Shown: positions 35,542 through 45,199, numbered from the stretch's first letter. The stretch: DNA of 64,000 nt from Pseudomonas sp. MN1F (GCF_009391885.1 NZ_VZII01000037.1:62001-126000); one strand, 5' to 3'. Made by a program: numbers and translations. Notes: generated by a model not told the origin, from the sequence alone.

Positions 35542-37590
35542 ATGTCTGACGCCCCAACCCTGCAGAGCTTCATTGCCGGCCGCTGGATCGGCCAGCACGG
35601 CGCCCAGGCCCTGCGCAGCGCCCTGGACGGCCATGTCCTGGCCTACAGCCACGAAGAACGCCCGGACTTCGCCGAAGCCGTGGAATTCGCCCGCGCGCGC
35701 GGCCTGGCCGAGCTGATGGCCATGGACTTCCAGCAGCGCGCCCAGCGCCTCAAGGCCCTGGCCCTGTACCTGGCCGAGCGCAAGGAACAGCTCTACGCCC
35801 TGTCCCACCACAGCGGCGCCACCCGCGCCGACAGCTGGATCGACATCGAGGGCGGCAATGCCACGCTGTTCAGCTACGCCGGCATCGGCAGCCGCGAACT
35901 GCCGTCGGGCAACCTGGTGCATGAAGGGCCTGCCATTGCCCTGGGCAAACAGGGCCACTTCGCCGGTAGCCACATCCTGGTGCCGCGCGCTGGCGTGGCC
36001 GTGCACATCAATGCCTTCAACTTCCCGATCTGGGGCATGCTCGAGAAGTTCGCGCCGACCTTCCTGGCTGGCATGCCGTGCATCGTCAAGCCCGCGACCT
36101 CGACCAGCTACCTGACCGAAGCCGTGGTGCGCCTGATGAACGACTCCGGCCTGCTGCCGGCGGGCAGCCTGCAACTGGTGATCGGCAGCACCGGCGACCT
36201 GCTGGAGCGCCTGCAGGGCCAGGACGTGGTGACCTTCACCGGTTCTGCAGACACCGCCGCAAAGCTGCGCGTCACGCCCAACCTGATTCGCAACTCGGTG
36301 CCGTTCACCGCCGAGGCCGATTCGCTCAACTGCGCCATCCTCGGCCCGGATGTCAGCCCGGACAGCGAAGCGTTCGAGCTGTACATCAAGGAAGTGGTGC
36401 GGGAAATGACCACCAAGGCCGGGCAGAAATGCACCGCCATTCGCCGCGCCATTGTCCCGGCCAGGCACATCGATGCGGTGGCTACCCGCCTGCGCGAGCG
36501 CCTGAGCAAGGTGGTGGTCGGTGACCCTTCGGTGGAAGGCGTGCGCATGGGTGCGCTGGCCTCCCATGACCAGCAACGCGACGTCGGCGAGCGTGTGCGC
36601 AGCCTGATGCAGAGCTGTGACCAGCTGTTCGGTGCCAGCGATGGCTTTGCTCCGCGTGGCGAAGGCGTTGCCGAAGGCGCGTTCTTCGCCCCGACCCTGT
36701 TGCTGGCCCGCGACCCGCATGCCGAGGGCGGTGCCCACGACATCGAGGCGTTCGGCCCGGTCAGCACGCTGATGGCCTATGACGACCTGGATGAAGCCCT
36801 GGCCCTGGCCGCTCGCGGCAAAGGCAGCCTGGTGGCAACCCTGGTCACCGCCGACCGCGCCGTGGCCGCCAAGGCCATCCCGGTCGCCGCCGCCTGGCAC
36901 GGCCGCCTGCTGGTGCTCGACAGCGAAGCGGCCAAGGAGTCCACCGGCCACGGTTCGCCGCTGCCGCAGCTCAAGCACGGCGGCCCGGGCCGCGCCGGGG
37001 GTGGCGAGGAGCTGGGTGGCCTGCGGGCGGTCAAGCACTACCTGCAGCGCGCCGCAGTACAAGGCTCGCCCAGCATGCTGACAGCCGTCACCGGTGAATA
37101 CGTGCGCGGCGCCGAAGTGATCGAGACCGAAGTGCACCCGTTCCGCCGCTACTTCGACGACTTGCGCATCGGCGAATCGCTGCTGACCCACCGCCGCACC
37201 GTGACCGAAGCCGACCTGGTCAACTTCGGCTGCCTGTCGGGCGACCATTTCTACATGCACTTCGATGAGATCGCAGCCAAGGAGTCGCAGTTCGGCAAGC
37301 GCATCGCCCATGGCTACTTCGTGCTCGCCGCTGCCGCCGGGCTGTTCGTCTCGCCAGGCGCCGGGCCGGTGCTGGCCAACTACGGGCTGGATACCCTGCG
37401 CTTCATCAACCCGGTGGGGATCGGTGACACGATCCAGGCGCGGCTGACCTGCAAGCGCAAGATCGACCAGGGCAAGACCAGCCCTCTGGGGCAGCCGCAA
37501 GGGGTGGTGGCCTGGGACGTGGAGGTCACCAATCAGCTCGGTGAGCTGGTGGCCAGCTATGACATTCTGACCCTGGTGCTGAAGAAGTAA
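35542..37590 (+). CDS. paaZ: Oxepin-CoA hydrolase / 3-oxo-5,6-dehydrosuberyl-CoA semialdehyde dehydrogenase
   Basis: PaaZ opens the oxepin ring and oxidises the resulting aldehyde. In 682 residues, the N-terminal aldehyde dehydrogenase domain (about 1-510) has the catalytic glutamate E258 and nucleophile C297 in KAGQKCTAIRR. The C-terminal MaoC-type hydratase domain (about 530-680) has D568 and H573 in SGDHFYMHFDE. Length and spacing match E. coli PaaZ. It is the last gene of the catabolon; the stop is followed after about 15 bases by a large REP hairpin. Confidence 0.95.
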   Translation: MSDAPTLQSFIAGRWIGQHGAQALRSALDGHVLAYSHEERPDFAEAVEFARARGLAELMAMDFQQRAQRLKALALYLAERKEQLYALSHHSGATRADSWIDIEGGNATLFSYAGIGSRELPSGNLVHEGPAIALGKQGHFAGSHILVPRAGVAVHINAFNFPIWGMLEKFAPTFLAGMPCIVKPATSTSYLTEAVVRLMNDSGLLPAGSLQLVIGSTGDLLERLQGQDVVTFTGSADTAAKLRVTPNLIRNSVPFTAEADSLNCAILGPDVSPDSEAFELYIKEVVREMTTKAGQKCTAIRRAIVPARHIDAVATRLRERLSKVVVGDPSVEGVRMGALASHDQQRDVGERVRSLMQSCDQLFGASDGFAPRGEGVAEGAFFAPTLLLARDPHAEGGAHDIEAFGPVSTLMAYDDLDEALALAARGKGSLVATLVTADRAVAAKAIPVAAAWHGRLLVLDSEAAKESTGHGSPLPQLKHGGPGRAGGGEELGGLRAVKHYLQRAAVQGSPSMLTAVTGEYVRGAEVIETEVHPFRRYFDDLRIGESLLTHRRTVTEADLVNFGCLSGDHFYMHFDEIAAKESQFGKRIAHGYFVLAAAAGLFVSPGAGPVLANYGLDTLRFINPVGIGDTIQARLTCKRKIDQGKTSPLGQPQGVVAWDVEVTNQLGELVASYDILTLVLKK

Positions 37591-37605
37591 GTGATGGATT
37601 GGCTG

Positions 37606-37689
37606 TGCCGGCCTCTTCGCGGCTAAAGCCACTCCCACAGGGACTGCGCATACCCTGTGGGAGCGGCTTTAGCCGCGAAGAGGCCGGTA
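37606..37689. repeat. REP doublet (REPIN) after paaZ
   Basis: Two inverted arms of 37 bases (37606-37642 and 37653-37689) match except at two positions, with a 10-base loop. The core TTCGCGGCTAAAGCC with 'CTCCCACAGGG' is the widespread P. putida REP unit. The paired structure is the kind mobilised by RAYT transposases and may also act as an mRNA-stabilising terminator. Confidence 0.8.
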
Positions 37690-37802
37690 CAGGCAGCACT
37701 AAAGGCACATGGCCACCTCGTACATCCGCCCTAATGCCCTGCCCGCTCCTCGGCGCTATAGTCCCGCCATCCGCCACACCCCACGCCAAGGAAGCCTCCA
37801 CC

Positions 37803-38102
37803 ATGAAACCCGCCAAGCTCCTGCTGAGCGCCGCTGTCCTGTTCACCGTCGCCGGTTGCCAGACCATCAAGCCCTCCGAGCAGACCCTCAAGGAACGCGC
37901 CGAGTTCGCCCTCAACACCCCGGTCAGCAAGGTCGCCAACGTGCGCAACGACAGCACCCTGACCTACTACACCGTCACCACCGCCAAGGGCGAATACAAC
38001 TGCCAGATGCCCAGCGGCGCCATCGTCGCGGTCAGCGGCATGGGCCTCTATGAGCCGACCCCGTCCTGCCTCAAGGAAGGCCAGGCGATCATCCTGCAGT
38101 AA
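37803..38102 (+). CDS. Small lipoprotein
   Basis: This 99-residue protein has a type II signal peptide with lipobox VAGC (cysteine at about residue 20), followed by QTIKPSEQTLKERAEFALNT. The mature part reads as a small beta domain (LTYYTVTTAKGEYNCQMPSG, GLYEPTPSCLK) with two cysteines that could form a disulfide. A KxxE-rich linker follows the cysteine, as in outer-membrane lipoproteins. Its last 14 bases overlap the convergent sensor kinase gene. Function unknown. Confidence 0.75.
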   Translation: MKPAKLLLSAAVLFTVAGCQTIKPSEQTLKERAEFALNTPVSKVANVRNDSTLTYYTVTTAKGEYNCQMPSGAIVAVSGMGLYEPTPSCLKEGQAIILQ

Positions 38103-39750
38103 TGTTGCCTCTGCCCCCGGCGCCGCGCTCCGTTTCCGGCGCCGCTGGCAGCTCGCGTAACGCCCGCAGGGCCGTGCGCAATTCCGCCGGGCGCACCGGC
38201 TTGGACAAGAGCGCGATATTGCGCCCCTGCACGATCGCCTGGATCTTCTCCAGGTCATGACCGGTCATGATCAACGCCGGCACCTCCCAGCCCCGCTGTG
38301 CGCGCAAGCTGTCGATGCAGTCGACCCCGGTGGCGTCCTGGCCCAGGTCGTAGTCGGCAACGATCACGTCGCAGTCGCTGACCAGCCCCACGGGTGAACC
38401 ATGCGCTTCAACTTCGCAGCCCCAGCGCTGCAGCAGCGCCGATGTCGCACGCAAAACGTTGTGATCATCTTCCACCAGGCACACCTTCAGACCCGTGAGC
38501 ATCGCGCCTTGCAACACCTGCTGTTCACTGCTGCGGGCCAACGGTTGTGCCGCGAGGTGCGGCAAGCCTTGCAGGCTCACCGCCGTGCCATGCCCCACGT
38601 GCGAGCGCAGCTGTACCTGCAAACCCATCAAATGCCCCAGGCGCTTGACGATCGAAAGGCCCAGGCCCACGCCTTCAACATCCTTGTCGCGCACCTGGCG
38701 CACCCGGTAGAACTCTTCAAAGACCAGGCCCTGATGCGCTTCATCGATCCCGCGACCCTGGTCATAGACCACGATGGCCAGCGCCTGACCATGACGCCGC
38801 ACGCCGATCAGCAGCGGCCGCTGGGCCGCATACTTGAAACTGTTGGAGAGCACGTTCTGCACCATGGTCGCGAGCATGCCGCGGTCGGCGCGGGTCCAGT
38901 AACGGCAAGGGTGCAGGCGCATCTCGACACCTGCCCAGCGCGCCGCCTCGGCGTTCTGGCGCAGCAGCTCGGCGAGAAACTCATGCAGCGCAAAGGCCTC
39001 GTACTTCGGTTGCACCCGGCCGTTGTCCAGCGTGTACAGGTCGAGGATCGAGCGGAACAGCTGCGACACGTTGAGCAGCGAGCGGTCGATGCTGTCCACC
39101 AGGCGCCGCTCCTGCTCGGCCAGCGGCGCTTCACGCAGGCAGGCGGTGAACAGGCCAATGGAGTGGATCGGTTGACGCAGGTCATGGCTGGCCTGGGCCA
39201 GAAAACGCGATTTCTCCTGGGTGGCCGCCATCGCCAGCTCCGAGGCCTTGCGCGTGCGCTCCAGCAGCATATGGGCGTAGAGCGGGATGACCGTACTGGT
39301 GGTGAGCAGCATCAGCACCATGAACGGGTTGGCCTGCCAGTAAGGGTTCAGCTGGTACACCGCCACCAGTGCGGTCAACGCCAGCACCGTGGCGATGGCC
39401 AGGTAGCGGGTGCCGAAGCGCATGCCGTTGCCGAGGTTGACCCAGACCATCACCGCATACAGCGGCAACGCCGCTTCGCCGCCCAGCACCAGGCCGAAGC
39501 AGGTGCCGGTGTAGTCGTGCACGATGCCCAGCACCCGCCGCCACGGGTAGTGCCCCGGCCAGCGGGCAATGGCCTGGCGCAGGCCGATCGACAGCAGGAT
39601 GAAGCTGATGATGTAGTAGATCACCGGCAGGTAGCTGTCGATCGACTCACCCGGCAGGAAACCCAGCACAGTGATGTAGACCAGCGCGCAACTGGCGACG
39701 ATGACGCGCAGGTTGGCCTGGTCGAGTTCGTTGTTCTTGTTGTAGTCCAT
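38089..39750 (-). CDS. Hybrid sensor histidine kinase with C-terminal receiver
   Basis: This 553-residue inner-membrane protein has about six hydrophobic helices in residues 13-160 (LRVIVASCALVYITVLGFLPG and so on), with no obvious periplasmic sensor domain. The kinase core follows: H189 in LAQASHDLRQPIHS, N-box NVLSNSFKYA, and G-boxes YDQGRGID and VGLGLSIVKRLG. The C-terminal receiver (about 425-540) starts VCLVEDDHN, with the phospho-acceptor aspartate in DVIVADYDLG. It is divergent from a NarL/LuxR-type regulator and the two form a likely two-component pair. The signal is unknown; proximity to paa may be coincidental. Confidence 0.85.
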   Translation of the reverse strand: MDYNKNNELDQANLRVIVASCALVYITVLGFLPGESIDSYLPVIYYIISFILLSIGLRQAIARWPGHYPWRRVLGIVHDYTGTCFGLVLGGEAALPLYAVMVWVNLGNGMRFGTRYLAIATVLALTALVAVYQLNPYWQANPFMVLMLLTTSTVIPLYAHMLLERTRKASELAMAATQEKSRFLAQASHDLRQPIHSIGLFTACLREAPLAEQERRLVDSIDRSLLNVSQLFRSILDLYTLDNGRVQPKYEAFALHEFLAELLRQNAEAARWAGVEMRLHPCRYWTRADRGMLATMVQNVLSNSFKYAAQRPLLIGVRRHGQALAIVVYDQGRGIDEAHQGLVFEEFYRVRQVRDKDVEGVGLGLSIVKRLGHLMGLQVQLRSHVGHGTAVSLQGLPHLAAQPLARSSEQQVLQGAMLTGLKVCLVEDDHNVLRATSALLQRWGCEVEAHGSPVGLVSDCDVIVADYDLGQDATGVDCIDSLRAQRGWEVPALIMTGHDLEKIQAIVQGRNIALLSKPVRPAELRTALRALRELPAAPETERGAGGRGNITAG

Positions 39751-39866
39751 GGTCGACGTCCTTGTGCACGGGGTCGCATAAACGCCCTCGTGTCGCAGCG
39801 CTTGCCGTTGTCGACTGCTAAGTTAGCATGGTCGGGAAAACCGTCGTTCACAGGGAGTGCCAGATC

Positions 39867-40481
39867 GTGACGTGCCGCATCATCGTGGCGGACGACCATC
39901 CACTGTTCAGGGAGGCTATGGTCCGTACCGTGCAGCGGGTTTTGCCGCAGGCCCAGCTTGAGGAGGCCGGCGACCTGCAGCAGGTGCTGGCGCTGGCCCG
40001 CGAGGGCGAGGCGCCGGACACGCTGATTCTCGACCTGCGCTTCCCGGGGCTCGACTGCATCGAGCGACTGGCCGAACTGCGTCAGCTGTTGCGCCGTACC
40101 ACGCTGATCATCGTGTCGATGGTCGATGACCCGGCGCTGATCGAGCATGTCATGGCCAGCGGCGTGGACGGGTTCATCGGCAAAAGCGTCGCGCCAGAGG
40201 AGCTCGGCGCAGCTATCCTGGCCATCCGAGACGGCGAGGTGCTGGTCAAGTACAGCCCTTCGGGGTTGTTGCCGAGCCTGGGTAGCGTCAGCGAACTGGA
40301 ACAGCTCACCCACCGCCAGCAGGAGGTGCTAAGGCTGATCGCCCAAGGCAAGACCAACAAGGAAATCGCCCGCGCCCTGGACATCTCGCCGTTCACCGTA
40401 CGCATTCACGTGTCATCGTTGCTCAAGGCGCTCAATGTCACCTCGCGCACGGCGGCGGCGGTCAAGTACAGCGGTACCTGA
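39867..40481 (+). CDS. NarL/LuxR-family response regulator
   Basis: This 204-residue regulator has a receiver domain (IIVADDHPLFREAM; phospho-aspartate D56 in DTLILDLRFPGLD) and a LuxR-type DNA-binding domain (LTHRQQEVLRLIAQGKTNKEIARALDISPFTVRIHVSSLL, about 135-175). The GTG at 39867 with GGAG 9 bases upstream gives a start just before the first strand; an ATG at 39828 is the alternative. It is divergent from the hybrid kinase at 39750 across about 115 bases. Confidence 0.82.
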   Translation: MTCRIIVADDHPLFREAMVRTVQRVLPQAQLEEAGDLQQVLALAREGEAPDTLILDLRFPGLDCIERLAELRQLLRRTTLIIVSMVDDPALIEHVMASGVDGFIGKSVAPEELGAAILAIRDGEVLVKYSPSGLLPSLGSVSELEQLTHRQQEVLRLIAQGKTNKEIARALDISPFTVRIHVSSLLKALNVTSRTAAAVKYSGT

Positions 40482-40485
40482 TTGT

Positions 40486-40758
40486 TCAACTGGTCACGCT
40501 GGAGTCACTGACTGTCTGGCTGGGCTTGCTGCCTGAAAGCCGCCAACTCACGGCGGTTATCCCGTAGCGCTCAGCCATCGGCCGGCTCACTTTCTTGATC
40601 TTCTCTCGCCCGAACTTCGGGATGATGCCGATCCCTGCATCACAACTCGCCCAATGCCAGGCCTCGGCGTTATCGATTTTCTCGAGCCGGATAATGAAGC
40701 TGCGCGGCTGGCCGTGCAGCAGGTAATCGATAATGTACAGCTGGGGACTAGGCATCAC
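40486..40758 (-). CDS. DUF6555 family protein (copy 2)
   Basis: This 90-residue protein has the core IDNAEAWHWASCDAG and KIKKVSRPMAERYG in common with the copy at 5211-5492, with about two thirds identity over 75 residues. The start carries two methionine codons. It converges on the response regulator with only 4 bases between stops. Function unknown; two copies within 35 kb, in both cases beside envelope or signalling genes, suggest a duplicated accessory factor. Confidence 0.75.
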   Translation of the reverse strand: MMPSPQLYIIDYLLHGQPRSFIIRLEKIDNAEAWHWASCDAGIGIIPKFGREKIKKVSRPMAERYGITAVSWRLSGSKPSQTVSDSSVTS

Positions 40759-40858
40759 GCGGCCCTCCTCTTCTCCATGGATGACTCTTTCATTGAGTGA
40801 TGCCGTCCGCTAAAAATTCAAAAAGATTGTCGAACCCTTCAACGCCAGGCGGCGGGCG

Positions 40859-41074
40859 CTACTGCTGAGGCTGGCGGCCCCCGCCGTGGCTGTTCTGCCC
40901 GCCCTTGCGGCCGGCTTCCGATGCCCGCTGCCGGTCGTTGGCGAAGTTGCCGCCCGACGCCTGGCCACCTTTATGGCCAGCACGGGAGGCCCGTTCGCGG
41001 TCATTGGCGAAGTTGCCCGGGTTGGTTTCCTTGGTGCCGCCACGTTGTCCGGTCCGTTGTTGATCAGCAGCCAT
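40859..41074 (-). CDS. KGG-repeat stress protein (copy 1)
   Basis: This 71-residue hydrophilic protein has two repeats of the form GNFANDR-RAS-AG-KGGQ (around residues 20-40 and 42-61), the stress-induced 'KGG' (PF10685, YciG-like) motif. There are no hydrophobic segments, and it is probably disordered. AAGGAG lies just before the ATG (41074). A second single-unit protein with the same motif is encoded at 62000-62179. These proteins are expressed in stationary phase or desiccation in enterobacteria and Bacillus; here the regulation is not visible. Confidence 0.82.
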   Translation of the reverse strand: MAADQQRTGQRGGTKETNPGNFANDRERASRAGHKGGQASGGNFANDRQRASEAGRKGGQNSHGGGRQPQQ

Positions 41075-41307
41075 GTCGTTTCTCCTTGCGATGCGGATGG
41101 GTTTGGCGCATGAAACGGTGCCATGCCTTGGTTCGGAACAGCCCATGGGCGGGTCTGCTCAATCGGATTGCGTGCGGCTGACCGGTGGCGCGAAAGGCCC
41201 TCGGTAAAAATGCTTGTGCGGTGGGTTTTGGCCAGGCAATTTTTTTGCTGGGCCACTGTCACAACTGCACGGTTACAACTGCAACCGGCCCGACACTGCC
41301 AAGCCTC

Positions 41308-41335
41308 GCGACAGAGCCGACGAGCGGCCTATAAT
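41308..41335 (+). promoter_or_regulatory. Candidate promoter of the CheB-CheR-kinase gene
   Basis: TATAAT (41330-41335) is preceded by GCGACA (41308-41313) with a 16-base gap. It would give a leader of about 55 bases before the ATG at 41399. The rest of the 324-base gap from 41075 to 41398 contains no gene that I can recognise. Confidence 0.45.
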
Positions 41336-41398
41336 GCTCGCTCATCTGCCCGGCGATGCTTCAAAGGGCCACCCTCCAGGTCTGCACAAGGCATCTTC

Positions 41399-44300
41399 AT
41401 GACTGAGCAACCCGCATCGCCGCAAAACCCCGCGCTGAGCCCCAGCCACCTGGATTTCCCGGTGGTCGGCATCGGCGCCTCGGCTGGCGGCCTGGAGGCC
41501 ATTCGCACCTTCTTCCAGCAGATGCCCGGCGATTGCGGCGCGGCCTTCGTGGTGGTGTTGCACCTGTCGCCCGACCACCAGAGCGTGGCCGACCGGATCA
41601 TCCAGGAAGCCACGCCGATGCCGGTGCGCCAGGTCACTGAGCCGGTGCCGATCGAACGCAACCACGTCTATGTGATTTCCCCGGCCAACCGCCTTTCCAC
41701 CAACGATGGCTACCTGCGCGTCACCCCGGCCAATCGCCGACGCGGCGACCATGTGGCCATCGACCTGTTCTTCCGTGACCTGGCCGACGTGCACAAGGAC
41801 CACGCCTTCTGCGTGGTGTTGTCGGGCACCGGTGCCGATGGCGCGGTAGGCCTGTCGCGGATCAAGGAGCAAGGTGGGGTAACCCTGGTGCAGACCCCGG
41901 ACGACGCCCAATACGACAGCATGCCGCGCGCCGCCATCGAAACCGCCATGGTCGACCTGGTGCTGCCGGCTGCCGAGATGCCACAGAAACTGATGGAGCT
42001 GTGGCGCTCGGCGAGCCAGGTGAAATTGCCAGAGATCGAAGACGATACCCTGCCACCACCGCTGGGCACCCGCGCCGGCGATGCCCAGGCCGCCGAGCCC
42101 TTGCTCGACGAAATCCTGCTGCAACTGCGCAACGCCACCGGCCACGACTTCCAGCATTACAAGCGCGCCACCGTGCTACGGCGGATCGAGCGCCGCCTGC
42201 ACGTGACCGGGCAGACCGAGCTGGGTGGCTACCTGCGCTACCTGGAGCAGCACAGCAGCGAAGCCACGGCCTTGCTGGGCGACATGCTGATCGGCGTGAC
42301 CAACTTCTTCCGCGACCGGGAAGCGTTCGAATCGCTGGAGCGTCATGTTCTGCCGCAACTGGTCAGCCAAGGCGAAGACAATCGCGAGATCCGCGTCTGG
42401 TCGGCCGGCTGCTCCACTGGCGAAGAGGCCTACAGCCTGGCCATGCTGGTGTGTGAGCAGCTGGCCCTGGAGCAGCGTGCAAGCAAGGTCCAGGTGTTTG
42501 CCACCGACCTCGACGCACGCGCCATCGGCATCGCCCGCACGGGCTCCTATCCCGAGGCGATCGTCACCGACGTGCCGCCCACTCGGCTGCGCCAGTTCTT
42601 CGTCAAGGAGGACCAGCATTACCGGGTGCGCAAGGAGGTGCGGGAGAAGGTGCTGTTCGCCCGCCACAACCTGCTGTCCGACCCGCCGTTCTCGCAGATC
42701 GACCTGATCGTCTGCCGCAACCTGCTGATCTACCTGGACCGCGAAGTCCAGCACGACATCCTGCAAATGTTCCACTACGCCCTGCGCAGCGGCGGCTACC
42801 TGTTCCTGGGTACGTCCGAATCGGCCGATGTGGCCGGTGAGCTGTTCGTCCCGGTGGACAAACGCAACCGCATCTTCCGCGCCCGTGAGGTCAGCCAGGC
42901 CGGCCGCAGTTCAGGCCGGCAGCTGCCCGGTGCGAACATGGCCAATATCGCCCAGGACCTGCAGGCCAAGACCAAGCCCGGGCGCAAGCCGTCCTATGCC
43001 GAGATGCACCATCGGGCCCTGGCCCGGCGCATGCCGCCAAGCCTGATCATCGATGGCGAGGGCAACATCCTGCACATGAGCGACGGCGTTGGGCGCTACC
43101 TGCAGCTGGCGGGGGGCGAGCCGAGCCGCAACCTCCTCAACCTGGTGCTGCCGAGCCTGCGCCTGGCCTTGCGCAGCACGCTGTTCCAGGCCCGCCAGGG
43201 CACCGATGCCGTCACCTCGCGGCCGGTCGACCTTGGCGAGGGTGAACATCGGCAGCAGGTGGAAATTACCGTGCAGCCCTTCAAGGACGAACTGAGCACC
43301 AGCGAGTGCCTGCTGGTCGTGTTCGAAGAGCGTGCCCCCGACCCGACCTTGCCGCTGCCAGGGGTTATCCGCCAGACCGACAGCATGGTCCTGAACAACC
43401 TGGAGCGCGAACTGCAGCGCACCCGCCTGCTATTGCAGGAAACCATCGAACAGTCGGAGGTTTCCAGCGAAGAGCTGACCGCCTCCAACGAAGAAATGCA
43501 GGCCATCAACGAAGAGCTGCGCTCGGCCAGCGAAGAGCTGGAAACCAGCAAGGAAGAGCTGCAGTCGATCAACGAGGAGCTGCTCACGGTCAACTACGAG
43601 CTCAAGAACAAGGTCGAGGAGACCGACAAGGTCAACGACTACCTGAGCAACCTGATTGCCTCGACCGATATCGCCACGGTGTTCGTCGACCGCAACCTGC
43701 ACATTCGCTGGTTCACCCCACGCGCCACCGACCTGTTCAACATGCTGCCGGTGGATACCGGCCGCTCGCTGCTGGACATCACCCACCGCCTCGATTACCC
43801 GGCCCTGGCCGATGATGCCCGCGCCGTGGCCAAGGGCGAAACCACCATCGAGCGTGAGATCGGCGCCCAGGACAATCACTGGTACCTGGCGCGCCTGCTG
43901 CCCTATCGCGCCAGCGAACAGAAGATCGACGGCACCGTGCTGACCTTCATCGACATCAGCAAGAACCACGCCGCCGAAGAGCGCGTGCGCCTCGGTGAAG
44001 AGCGCCTGAGCAAGCAACTGGCCGAATCGCAGAGCTCCAGCCACATGAAAGACGAGTTCTTCGCGGTGATGTCCCACGAGCTGAAGCACCCGCTCAACCT
44101 GATCCAGCTCAATGCCGAAATCCTCCGCCGGCTGCCCACGATCAAGAGCATCGGCGCTGCCAGCAAGGCGGTTGGCACCATCTGCGAAGCCGTGTCCAGC
44201 CAGGCCCGGATCATCGATGACCTGCTCGATGTCGCGCGCATTCGCACCGGCAAGCTCAAGCTCAAGACCGAACCGGTGGACCTCGGCGCGATTGTGCGGG

Positions 44301-45163
44301 GCATCCATGCGGTGGTGCTGAGCGAGCAGCATCCTTGCCCGGTGCACCTGGAGGTGCCCGCCGATGACCTGCCGCTGATGATCGACGGCGACCTGACGCG
44401 CCTGGAGCAGATCATCTGGAACCTGCTGAACAACGCGCTGAAGTTCAGCCCGCCAGGCGGTGACATTCGCCTGGTGCTGAGCCACGACGAAACGCACGCA
44501 CGTCTGCAGGTGATCGACCAGGGCGTGGGCTTGAGCCACGACAACCTGGAGCATATCTTCGACCTGTTCAGCCAGGCGGCGCCGCAGGTGGCCAGCCATG
44601 GCCGAGAAGGCCTCGGCATTGGCCTGTCGCTGGTGCGCCAGCTCGCTGAAGCGCATGGCGGCAGTGTCGAAGCCAGCTCGGCGGGGCTTGGCAAGGGCTG
44701 CACCTTTACCGTCCGCCTGCCGTTGTGCGACCCCGGGCTGCAACTGCGTTCAGATAACCCGGAACCTGCCAGCCAGGGACGGTTGCAAGGCACGACGATA
44801 TTGCTGGTCGACGACTCGCCTGAAGTCCTGGAAGTCATGCAGGCGTTGCTGGAGATGGAAAGCGCCGTAGTCGCGGCCTACAGCAATCCGCTGAAGGCGC
44901 TGGAGGCCGCAGCCAGCGGCGACTATGACGTGATCATCTCGGACATCGGCATGCCGGGCATGGACGGTCACGCGCTGATCAGGGCCTTGCGCGGCCTCGC
45001 CCACCTGCGCCACACGCCAGCGATCGCCCTCACCGGCTACGGTGCCAGCGCCGATCAGCATAAGTCGCGCCAGTCTGGCTTCGATCGCCACCTGAACAAG
45101 CCGGTGGGTTATGACGAACTGGTCGAGGCCATTGAGGCGCTAAGCGGCTCGGTGCCTTACTGA
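41399..45163 (+). CDS. CheB-CheR-PAS-histidine kinase-receiver fusion
   Basis: This is a soluble 1254-residue fusion. Residues about 20-200 are a CheB methylesterase with its triad S28 (GIGASAGG), H55 and D147 (GTGADGAVG). About 215-480 are the CheR N-terminal and methyltransferase domains (VWSAGCSTGEEAYSLAM). About 670-760 form a glutamate-rich coiled coil with repeated EEL/NEE units, then a PAS domain (FVDRNLHIRWFTPRATDLF). The kinase core has H893 in MSHELKHPLN and an HATPase domain, and the terminal receiver has D1182 in ISDIGMPGMDG. No transmembrane helix is seen. Such fusions sense through PAS and are implicated in protein methylation and stress signalling; the partner regulator is unknown. 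Confidence 0.9.
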   Translation: MTEQPASPQNPALSPSHLDFPVVGIGASAGGLEAIRTFFQQMPGDCGAAFVVVLHLSPDHQSVADRIIQEATPMPVRQVTEPVPIERNHVYVISPANRLSTNDGYLRVTPANRRRGDHVAIDLFFRDLADVHKDHAFCVVLSGTGADGAVGLSRIKEQGGVTLVQTPDDAQYDSMPRAAIETAMVDLVLPAAEMPQKLMELWRSASQVKLPEIEDDTLPPPLGTRAGDAQAAEPLLDEILLQLRNATGHDFQHYKRATVLRRIERRLHVTGQTELGGYLRYLEQHSSEATALLGDMLIGVTNFFRDREAFESLERHVLPQLVSQGEDNREIRVWSAGCSTGEEAYSLAMLVCEQLALEQRASKVQVFATDLDARAIGIARTGSYPEAIVTDVPPTRLRQFFVKEDQHYRVRKEVREKVLFARHNLLSDPPFSQIDLIVCRNLLIYLDREVQHDILQMFHYALRSGGYLFLGTSESADVAGELFVPVDKRNRIFRAREVSQAGRSSGRQLPGANMANIAQDLQAKTKPGRKPSYAEMHHRALARRMPPSLIIDGEGNILHMSDGVGRYLQLAGGEPSRNLLNLVLPSLRLALRSTLFQARQGTDAVTSRPVDLGEGEHRQQVEITVQPFKDELSTSECLLVVFEERAPDPTLPLPGVIRQTDSMVLNNLERELQRTRLLLQETIEQSEVSSEELTASNEEMQAINEELRSASEELETSKEELQSINEELLTVNYELKNKVEETDKVNDYLSNLIASTDIATVFVDRNLHIRWFTPRATDLFNMLPVDTGRSLLDITHRLDYPALADDARAVAKGETTIEREIGAQDNHWYLARLLPYRASEQKIDGTVLTFIDISKNHAAEERVRLGEERLSKQLAESQSSSHMKDEFFAVMSHELKHPLNLIQLNAEILRRLPTIKSIGAASKAVGTICEAVSSQARIIDDLLDVARIRTGKLKLKTEPVDLGAIVRGIHAVVLSEQHPCPVHLEVPADDLPLMIDGDLTRLEQIIWNLLNNALKFSPPGGDIRLVLSHDETHARLQVIDQGVGLSHDNLEHIFDLFSQAAPQVASHGREGLGIGLSLVRQLAEAHGGSVEASSAGLGKGCTFTVRLPLCDPGLQLRSDNPEPASQGRLQGTTILLVDDSPEVLEVMQALLEMESAVVAAYSNPLKALEAAASGDYDVIISDIGMPGMDGHALIRALRGLAHLRHTPAIALTGYGASADQHKSRQSGFDRHLNKPVGYDELVEAIEALSGSVPY

Positions 45164-45199
45164 ATCCACAGGGATTGCGCCAGCTCCAGGAAATTGGGC

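Noticed and set aside
34534..37638. A 1034-codon open frame on the minus strand
   Set aside because: It is antisense to the porin and paaZ genes, has no domain or signal that I recognise, and is the product of high GC content and codon bias. The plus-strand genes are clearly real.
43430..44743. A 437-codon minus-strand frame inside the fusion kinase gene
   Set aside because: Antisense to the coiled coil, PAS and kinase domains; a shadow frame.
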